NCBI GenBank assembly: GCA_049290475.1
Contig: JBATNS010000014.1
Coordinates: forward strand, 1 to 12,526
DNA: 12,526 nt
From: SSEF01 sp049290475
GTDB taxonomy: Bacteria; Patescibacteriota; Minisyncoccia; Moranbacterales; UBA1568
Direction: 5' to 3'
Below, piece after piece: positions 7,546 through 12,526 of the stretch. A model generated the notes under the pieces. It did no database searches and was not told the origin of the DNA. It worked only from the letters and a program-made list of their open reading frames with translations. Position numbers and translations under genes: made by a program. The first letter of the stretch is position 1, and each line of letters begins with the position of its first letter.

Positions 7546-9375
7546 ATGGAAACCCTCCGCTCCTACCTGCAGCCAAAATCACTTTTTATCCTTGTTTTGG
7601 CTCTTTATAGCCTTTTCGGTTCGCTCCACCTCAGCCAGTTCGTGACCGCCGACGAGCACTACTGGGTGCAGGAACGGATTCCACAATACTGGAAGGCAAT
7701 AAGTGAAAAGCACTTCACGCGAACGTTTATTAACGATAAGCCCGGGGTATCACTCGCGCTCGTATCTAGTATCAGTTACTTCATTCACCCTGAATCCCCT
7801 CTTCTCTGTCAGGAAAAAGAAAATAAAACCATCGACTGTGAGTCCAAAGAAAGCCAGCGGATATATCGCGACTTCCGCTTGCCCATCCTCATCGTCAATG
7901 GGCTCCTCCTTATTCTTCTCTTTCTCCTAATTACGCGTGTTACTGATGCTTGGGTCGCTCTCACGACCGTGACACTAACCGCCCTTTCCCCCATTCTCCT
8001 TGGGGGTTCGCAAATCCTGAACCCCGACTCACTCCTCTGGTCTTTCGGCAGTATCGGGATCTTTTCCTTTCTTGCCTTTCTCAAAACAAGGCTCTATCGC
8101 TACGCAGGAGTTGCCGCAGTTGCAACTGGCTTCGCACTTCTTTCAAAATATGTCGCTCTCGTTCTCCTTCTCATCTATGGTTTTTTCACTTTTGCTGATG
8201 CCCTCATTCGAGAGCAAGGGACTCTATCGCGGCGTAAAGATATTTCCCTCCTCCTTATGCCACTCGGAGTGACTATCGGATCGCTCAGCGTCCTTTGTTT
8301 TTTTCTTCCCGCTCTCGTTCTCAATGACAAGTACCTCAATCTCTTCCTAGATACGATACCGCACAAATCACTTTTCCTTACAATCGGATTAGTACCAATC
8401 ATACTTCTTCTTTTCGATAACGTATTTTTCAAAAACTTCCTGTTCGAAAAACTTCAAATCATCTGTCGGCGATATGCCTCATTCCTTCGTCTCATTCCCA
8501 CTACTTTTCTTCTCCTCTTAATCGGGGTTCTCTCGCTTCGCATGTTCTTGCCTCAATGGGAAATCTTTACCCAGATTCCCTTTGATATAAAGGATTTCGA
8601 AAACTCTCGTTACTACGGTATTACACTAGGATATGCTGAAATGTTTTTCCTCGAGTGGGTACCGATTCTTTTTTCACTGACACCAATCACCGTAATCGGT
8701 ACCTTTGTCTTTTTCCTCTTTGCCATCAGAAAAGATTCTACTTCTGACACTCAATTTATCGCTAGCACTTTCCCGATTATTATTACCTTGTACCTTGTCA
8801 TTTTCCTTGCCGTGGGACTCCTAGTGACTCCTCGGTATAGCATTCTCCTCTATCCCCTCTTCGCCTTCCTGGCAGCGCTTGGTATTTCCCATATTGCTGA
8901 CCATTTCAAGATCATCTCGCTCATACGCCCTCTCCTTTTTCTAGTTGTCCTCGGCGCTTCACTCATGAGTCTCACTAGTATCAAACCCTTCTACTTTAAC
9001 TACGCGAACTTCCTTCTCCCTAAGGAGGCTCTCATAAGCGACTCTTGGGGCTATGGAGGATACGAGGCAGCTGAGTATCTCAACGCTCTCCCGAACGCAT
9101 CTGAGCTGACGACATGGAGCGACTACTACGGCGTCTGTGAATTCTTCGTCGGCAAGTGCCTCACAGCCTATACTTTTGATGGCACCCAGATCCAACCAGA
9201 CTACTATGTCCTGACGCGCCGAGGAAAGATTCGCTACATGTCGCGCTACGATCGCTGGGAACAAAAATCCGGTCTGACTGCCTACCGCTACTACGATCGA
9301 CCGAACCCAGACTGGTCGCTCGAGATTGATGACCGGCCGGGCAACTACGTGAAGGTCTTCCGGGTTGAGAGATAA
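7546..9375 (+). CDS. GT-C superfamily membrane glycosyltransferase (PMT/GT39-like)
   Basis: A 609-residue multi-pass membrane glycosyltransferase that would use a polyprenyl-phosphate-linked sugar and modify an extracytoplasmic acceptor. TM1 is at about 11-29. The first external loop begins with TADEHYW (34-40), with the Asp-Glu pair that serves as catalytic or metal site in GT-C enzymes. A second GT-C acidic motif, NPDSLLW, has Asp161. About ten to twelve hydrophobic segments follow, then a roughly 130-residue soluble C-terminal domain from about 480. The first loop carries Cys88 and Cys98, and the C-terminal domain Cys531 and Cys538; all four are predicted outside. It is transcribed divergently from yciB with no clear promoter or ribosome-binding site, and its stop lies two bases before a terminator. 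Third positions are more A/T-rich than in typA, which could mean transfer. Sugar and acceptor cannot be inferred. Confidence 0.85.
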   Translation: METLRSYLQPKSLFILVLALYSLFGSLHLSQFVTADEHYWVQERIPQYWKAISEKHFTRTFINDKPGVSLALVSSISYFIHPESPLLCQEKENKTIDCESKESQRIYRDFRLPILIVNGLLLILLFLLITRVTDAWVALTTVTLTALSPILLGGSQILNPDSLLWSFGSIGIFSFLAFLKTRLYRYAGVAAVATGFALLSKYVALVLLLIYGFFTFADALIREQGTLSRRKDISLLLMPLGVTIGSLSVLCFFLPALVLNDKYLNLFLDTIPHKSLFLTIGLVPIILLLFDNVFFKNFLFEKLQIICRRYASFLRLIPTTFLLLLIGVLSLRMFLPQWEIFTQIPFDIKDFENSRYYGITLGYAEMFFLEWVPILFSLTPITVIGTFVFFLFAIRKDSTSDTQFIASTFPIIITLYLVIFLAVGLLVTPRYSILLYPLFAFLAALGISHIADHFKIISLIRPLLFLVVLGASLMSLTSIKPFYFNYANFLLPKEALISDSWGYGGYEAAEYLNALPNASELTTWSDYYGVCEFFVGKCLTAYTFDGTQIQPDYYVLTRRGKIRYMSRYDRWEQKSGLTAYRYYDRPNPDWSLEIDDRPGNYVKVFRVER

Positions 9376-9376
9376 G

Positions 9377-9403
9377 AAAAGAGCCCCGATGAGGGCTCTT
9401 TTT
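9377..9403. terminator. Bidirectional intrinsic terminator between the glycosyltransferase and typA
   Basis: AAAAGAGCCC (9377-9386) pairs over ten bases with GGGCTCTTTT (9393-9402) around a six-base loop. There is a T run on the plus strand and TTTTCTT on the minus strand. It starts two bases after the plus-strand stop at 9375 and about 24 bases past the minus-strand typA stop, so it can end both convergent transcripts. Confidence 0.88.
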
Positions 9404-9426
9404 CGTCAGGAACTTATCTTATTTTT

Positions 9427-11217
9427 TTATTTCTTGCTCCGGGCGGCTCGAACCCGTTCCGTCTCGCTCAAGAATTGCTTCCGAAGACGAATGGAGAGTG
9501 GGGTGATTTCGAGATATTCATCCGCATTCATCACTTCGAGGCCACGCTCAATATTGATCTCCCACGGTGGGGTCAGCTTGATTGCTTCATCGGCGCCCGA
9601 CGAGCGCATGTTACTCATCGCTTTCCCCTTGGTCGGGTTGACGGACATATCTTCGCCCTTCGTAGCGTTGCCGATGACCATCCCCTCGTACACCTCGGCG
9701 GCATGGCCGATATACAGCGTTCCGCGGGTCTGGAGATTGTCGAGCGAGAAGGCGGCTGCCTTGCCTGTCTCCATCGAAATCATCGCGCCGACATCCTTGT
9801 GGTCGATTTCGCCAGCATAGGCACGGAAACCGATGACTCGGGTGTACAGGGTGCCCTCGCCCCGCGTATCCACCATGAATTCGCCACGATAGCCGAGGAG
9901 GCCGCGCGTCGGGATTTCGAAAATGAGGCGCTGATAGCCACCCGAACCTTCGCGCATATCCATCATGATTCCTTTGCGCTTGCCGAGCTTTTCGATGACA
10001 GCACCCGTCACTTCCATCGGGCACTCGACGGTCACTTCCTCAAACGGTTCAGACTTCACACCGTCAACATCCTTGATGATGACCTGCGGCTGCGATACCT
10101 GGACTTCATACCCTTCACGGCGCATATTTTCGAGGAGGATAGAGATATGGAGCTCACCACGACCGTACACTTTGTAGTGATCATCGGCGAATTCGATTTT
10201 CAAGCCGACATTGATCTCGAGCTCTTTTTCGAGACGTTCCCGGATTTGTTTGTTGGTGACGAACTTGCCCTCGCGACCGGCAAAGGGACTGTCATTCACC
10301 ATGAAGTCGAGCGAGATGGTCGGCTCATCGACGGCGATAGCCGGCAGCAGCTCAGCCTCCGCATTCGTCGTCAGTGTGTCCCCGATTTCAACATCGGGCA
10401 GACCAGCGATCATGACGATGTCGCCGGCTTCGACAGACTGGGAATCGACACGCTCCATTCCGCGGAAGGTAAAAAGTTTTACGATGCGACCGGTAGATTC
10501 TTTGCCGGTGATATTCCGCAGCATGACTTGGTCATTGACCGAGAGCCGGCCATCATAGACGCGGGCGATCGCCAGACGACCGACGAAGTTGTCATACCCC
10601 AGATTGAACGGCTGAGCACGCAGCGGCTTTTCCGTGTCATGTTCAGCCTGCATCACACGCTCGAGGATAGTGTCGAGGAGCGGCGAGAGATCTTTGCGTT
10701 CGTCGGCAAGTTCCTTCATCGCGACGCCCTCGCGAGCGATAGCGTAGACGACCGGGAAATCGAGCTGATGATCGTCGGCACCGAGATCAAGGAAAAGTTC
10801 ATAGACCATTTCTTGGACTTCGGACGGTCGGGCCGCGGGCTTATCGATTTTGTTGATGACGACGATGGGACGCAGGCCAAGCTCGAGCGACTTTTTCAGC
10901 ACGAAACGAGTCTGCGGCATCGGTCCCTCTTGGGCGTCGACGACGAGGATGACGTCATCGATGGAACGCAGCACGCGTTCCACTTCCGAACCGAAGTCGG
11001 CATGACCGGGTGTGTCGACGATATTAATCTTCGTATCCTTGTAGAAAAGCGAGCAGTTCTTCGCATAGATAGTGATGCCGCGTTCCTGTTCGAGGGCATT
11101 CGAATCCATCGAGGCGCCCTCGGCCATGGCGACACCCGTCTGTCGCATCAGCGCATCGGTCAGGGTTGTCTTACCGTGGTCGACGTGGGCGATGATGGCG
11201 ACGTTACGAATTTCCAT
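9427..11217 (-). CDS. typA: Translational GTPase TypA/BipA
   Basis: A ribosome-binding GTPase of the elongation-factor superfamily, linked to 50S assembly and to growth at low temperature or under stress. The 596 residues are essentially full length for the family. The G domain shows AHVDHGKT (10-17), RGITI (46-50), DTPGHADF (68-75) and NKID (122-125). EF-G-like domains follow and then the TypA-specific C-terminal domain, recognisable by NMRSSGADEAIKLTPPWE and ITPLSIRLRKQFL near the end. The ATG at 11217 gives the standard MEIRNVAIIAHVDHG start. No strong Shine-Dalgarno is present; only a weak AGAGAT lies upstream. It is transcribed alone from a good promoter about 60 bases upstream, with a hairpin in the leader, and terminates in a shared bidirectional hairpin. 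Codon use is strongly biased, which also leaves a long but non-genic open frame on the opposite strand. Confidence 0.98.
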   Translation of the reverse strand: MEIRNVAIIAHVDHGKTTLTDALMRQTGVAMAEGASMDSNALEQERGITIYAKNCSLFYKDTKINIVDTPGHADFGSEVERVLRSIDDVILVVDAQEGPMPQTRFVLKKSLELGLRPIVVINKIDKPAARPSEVQEMVYELFLDLGADDHQLDFPVVYAIAREGVAMKELADERKDLSPLLDTILERVMQAEHDTEKPLRAQPFNLGYDNFVGRLAIARVYDGRLSVNDQVMLRNITGKESTGRIVKLFTFRGMERVDSQSVEAGDIVMIAGLPDVEIGDTLTTNAEAELLPAIAVDEPTISLDFMVNDSPFAGREGKFVTNKQIRERLEKELEINVGLKIEFADDHYKVYGRGELHISILLENMRREGYEVQVSQPQVIIKDVDGVKSEPFEEVTVECPMEVTGAVIEKLGKRKGIMMDMREGSGGYQRLIFEIPTRGLLGYRGEFMVDTRGEGTLYTRVIGFRAYAGEIDHKDVGAMISMETGKAAAFSLDNLQTRGTLYIGHAAEVYEGMVIGNATKGEDMSVNPTKGKAMSNMRSSGADEAIKLTPPWEINIERGLEVMNADEYLEITPLSIRLRKQFLSETERVRAARSKK

Positions 11218-11246
11218 AGCAATGTATCTCTAAGCGTTAAGTATCG

Positions 11247-11268
11247 AAAAAAGGCGTTGCCGCCTTTT
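11247..11268 (-). promoter_or_regulatory. Terminator-like hairpin in the typA leader
   Basis: On the minus strand AAAAGGCG and CGCCTTTT form an eight-base-pair stem closed by a GCAA (GNRA) tetraloop, followed by two more T. It begins about eight bases after the predicted typA transcription start. It has the form of an intrinsic terminator placed before the gene, so it could act as an attenuator. Alternatively it could protect the mRNA 5' end, or terminate plus-strand readthrough, since the plus strand also has a T-rich exit. Confidence 0.6.
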
Positions 11269-11282
11269 ATTTGAGCATTCAC

Positions 11283-11311
11283 AGTATAGCCCGAAAAGGG
11301 CAAGTGGTCAA
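11283..11311 (-). promoter_or_regulatory. Sigma70-type promoter of typA
   Basis: On the minus strand TTGACC (complement of 11306-11311) and TATACT (complement of 11283-11288) are 17 bases apart, each close to consensus. The spacer contains a small inverted repeat, GCCC(GAAAA)GGGC on the plus strand. Transcription would start near 11276, about 60 bases before the ATG. The -35 box lies immediately next to an IS-type end motif. Confidence 0.8.
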
Positions 11312-11327
11312 CCCTGTTAGAGGCCCA
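11312..11327 (-). repeat. IS-type end motif, copy 1 (interior to the left)
   Basis: Read from 11327 on the minus strand: TGGGC, CTCTAAC, AGGG. It matches the end next to the transposase tail at 12387 in the core CTCTAAC(A/G)GGG. By the orientation set there, the element body would lie to the left, across the typA promoter. No partner end was found further left, so it may be a lone remnant. Confidence 0.5.
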
Positions 11328-11400
11328 GTAAGGTGAGGGTATACATAGTATTTTCTTATTCTCTTCACCTCTGGTAGTACGCTCCCACAAGCTCGCAGCA

Positions 11401-11416
11401 TGGCTCTAACAGGGCC
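11401..11416 (+). repeat. IS-type end motif, copy 2 (interior to the right)
   Basis: TGG, CTCTAAC, AGGGCC. It shares the GGGCC extension with the transposase-side copy at 12387 and points right into the cyclophilin gene. Its tip faces copy 1 across 73 bases. With copy 3 it brackets 916 bases. Confidence 0.5.
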
Positions 11417-11428
11417 AACCCCGAGAAT

Positions 11429-12187
11429 CTACTGTTCAATCACATCCACTGACATGATCTTCACGGGAGTAACCGGCTTCGAAATCTCTCCTCGGCCATT
11501 ATCCAGAGCCGGTGCGGTGGCAATCATATCGACTACTTCAATACCTTTTGTGACCTTGCCAAAAATCACATATTTTTTTGGCATAGATAAAGCGTCTTGA
11601 TGCATGATGAAAAACTGACTGCCGTTCGTATTTGGCCCAGAATTTGCCATAGCAATAGTTCCGCGAGTATATTCGCCAGTAACTGGCTCATCATCAAAAC
11701 GATACCCCGGATTCCCTACACCCGAGCCGAGCGGATCTCCGCCCTGGATCATGAAACCATTCATGGCTCGATGGAAAACAACGCCGTCATAGAACTTCTC
11801 ACGGGCGAGAAAGACGAAGTTATTGACGGTGATTGGTGTCGCGCTGGCGGCGAGCTCGATTTCGATATCACCCTTGTCCGTGCGGAGCGTCGCAGTGTAC
11901 GCCTTTGCCGGATTGATTGTCATCGCTGGGGCTGTTGGATATTGCTTGGCTGTCATAATCGGTGTGGGGGTTACTGGTTTAACGACTTCCTTTCCTTGTT
12001 CCTTCTTCTTGGCTTCTTCGGCGAGTTGCTGATCGGTCTCAGCGCGCTTTAGTTTATCGAGTGGGAGTTCGGCCGGCTTCGGGTCTTTGGCGACGGGAGC
12101 ACTTTCCCAGGAACAGCCAGCAAGGAGGAGCATGGCCGAACCGAGGAGGGCCATCGAGATAACTAGTTGGTGTTTCTGTTTTTGCAT
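11429..12187 (-). CDS. Cyclophilin-type peptidyl-prolyl isomerase, lipoprotein
   Basis: A membrane-anchored proline isomerase predicted to assist folding outside the cytoplasm. The 252 residues begin with a basic N-region, a hydrophobic stretch and a lipobox LAGC with Cys25, giving a lipoprotein signal. A polar, Lys/Pro/Glu-rich linker (about 26-95) holds the enzyme away from the membrane. The cyclophilin domain (about 96-252) carries FHRAMNGFMIQGGDP with the catalytic Arg140, Phe145, Met146 and Gln148, then NTNGSQFF (Gln191, Phe193) and KKYVIFGKV. The Trp of human cyclophilin A that binds cyclosporin has no counterpart here, as is common in bacteria. No terminator is evident after the stop and no convincing promoter upstream. 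The gene is alone between two IS-type ends (11401 and 12316), with its whole coding region inside. Confidence 0.95.
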   Translation of the reverse strand: MQKQKHQLVISMALLGSAMLLLAGCSWESAPVAKDPKPAELPLDKLKRAETDQQLAEEAKKKEQGKEVVKPVTPTPIMTAKQYPTAPAMTINPAKAYTATLRTDKGDIEIELAASATPITVNNFVFLAREKFYDGVVFHRAMNGFMIQGGDPLGSGVGNPGYRFDDEPVTGEYTRGTIAMANSGPNTNGSQFFIMHQDALSMPKKYVIFGKVTKGIEVVDMIATAPALDNGRGEISKPVTPVKIMSVDVIEQ

Positions 12188-12301
12188 AGGTTGCTTCTTA
12201 GTTTACAACATTTTTCCCATTCGTTCTACTTCGACCGTTTTTCATAATCAGGACCAGTCAATCATACGGAAAATAGGCTTCCATACCGCGCCAGGACTTG
12301 A

Positions 12302-12316
12302 CCCCGTTAGAGACCA
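12302..12316 (-). repeat. IS-type end motif, copy 3 (interior to the left)
   Basis: Read from 12316 on the minus strand: TGGT, CTCTAAC, GGGG, then TCAAGTCC. It forms a 13-base perfect inverted repeat with 12388-12400. Like copy 1, its inner side continues differently from copies 2 and 4, as expected if these are left and right ends of one element type. Confidence 0.6.
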
Positions 12317-12386
12317 CTCGGATTATTTATCGTAAATGTCGCGCTCATTCTTTATAAAGCGCAGGGTTTAACAAAAATCCTTTCAC

Positions 12387-12402
12387 TGTCTCTAACGGGG
12401 CC
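12387..12402 (+). repeat. Terminal inverted repeat of the right-edge insertion sequence (copy 4)
   Basis: TGT, CTCTAAC, GGGGCC, ending nine bases before the stop of the transposase tail. The short distance and the TG tip fit the end of an rve-transposase insertion sequence. This copy fixes the orientation used for the other three. Between it and copy 3 lie 70 bases containing a small hairpin (GCGCT at 12341-12345 with AGCGC at 12358-12362) and no gene. Confidence 0.65.
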
Positions 12403-12411
12403 GTTTCCTAG

Positions 12412-12526
12412 TCAATACCTTTGCATCACTTCTTGGGGAGTTTGGAACCCAATCCCCATATGCAGGCGCTCTTCGTTGTAGTAGGGAAGATACTCTTTGA
12501 GGGCTTTTCGAAACGCTTTCAATCCA
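12412..12526 (-). CDS. Transposase/integrase (rve fold), C-terminal tail only
   Basis: The last 37 codons and TGA stop of a DDE transposase running off the right edge. The visible tail includes FRKALKEYLPYYNEERLH followed by MGIGFQTPQEVMQRY. This is the characteristic end of the integrase core (YYN..R.H..G..TP.E) shared by IS3 and IS481-type transposases. The catalytic Glu region and everything upstream lie outside the window, so the family within the rve group and the integrity of the gene cannot be judged. Confidence 0.85.
   Translation of the reverse strand, partial: GLKAFRKALKEYLPYYNEERLHMGIGFQTPQEVMQRY

Larger units (their letters stand above)
12387..12526 (-). mobile_element. Insertion sequence (IS481/IS3-like), partial at right edge
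   Basis: Comprises the terminal repeat at 12387-12402 and the transposase 3' end. The rest of the element, including its second end and any target duplication, is outside the window. Confidence 0.7.

Noticed and set aside
9475..11274. A 599-codon open frame on the plus strand covering almost all of typA
   Set aside because: It is exactly antisense to an unmistakable typA. Its translation is His/Asp/Arg-rich and family-less, and it arises from typA's codon bias. It has no promoter or independent support.
11312..11414. Two approximately 100-bp palindromic MITEs (also 12302-12400)
   Set aside because: The paired arms suggest small inverted-repeat elements, but the copy beside the transposase shows the element body lies outside, not inside, the 70-73 bp intervals. 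The two intervals also share no sequence.
11401..12316. Integron gene cassette with attC-like sites
   Set aside because: The motifs GTTAGAG and CTCTAAC resemble the attC core sites, but the required Y or R at the outer position is wrong. The paired arms also face the wrong way for an attC hairpin, and the transposase-side copy fits an IS end better.

Overview
The window is a bacterial chromosomal segment, compactly packed, with standard stop codons. No gene has a convincing Shine-Dalgarno sequence and no RNA genes are visible. The gene set suggests a Patescibacteria/CPR genome of the Parcubacteria type: a small RND pump, a GT-C membrane glycosyltransferase, typA, a lipoprotein cyclophilin and an rve-type transposase. 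I cannot prove the taxonomy from sequence alone and would put it at about 60%.

Left part (1-5979): a minus-strand P1B-type metal-transporting ATPase runs off the left edge. Its divergent neighbour is a two-gene plus-strand operon, starting from a near-consensus promoter, that encodes a membrane-fusion/adaptor protein and an RND permease. The permease has an apparent extra pair of membrane helices and a non-AcrB set of proton-relay residues.

Middle (6014-9403): a minus-strand pair, yciB followed by a DUF1295/steroid-reductase-like membrane enzyme, ends at a hairpin terminator shared by the convergent intergenic gap. A GT-C superfamily glycosyltransferase is transcribed divergently from yciB. 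It ends in a strong bidirectional terminator that also serves typA.

Right part (9427-12526): typA is on the minus strand, with a clear sigma70-type promoter and a terminator-like GCAA-tetraloop hairpin in its leader. Next come a minus-strand cyclophilin lipoprotein and, at the right edge, the C-terminal tail of an rve-type transposase. Four copies of a short end motif (TG, 1-3 bases, CTCTAAC, A or G, GGG) lie around these genes. One copy sits beside the transposase stop codon and so looks like the real end of that insertion sequence. The other three delimit a 916-bp unit around the cyclophilin gene and a lone end beside the typA promoter. This IS-end architecture is the least ordinary feature of the window.

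Most of the encoded proteins act at the cell envelope: metal export, RND efflux, cell-envelope/septation membrane protein, lipid-linked sugar transfer and extracytoplasmic folding. Apart from the two short operons they do not form one obvious pathway.
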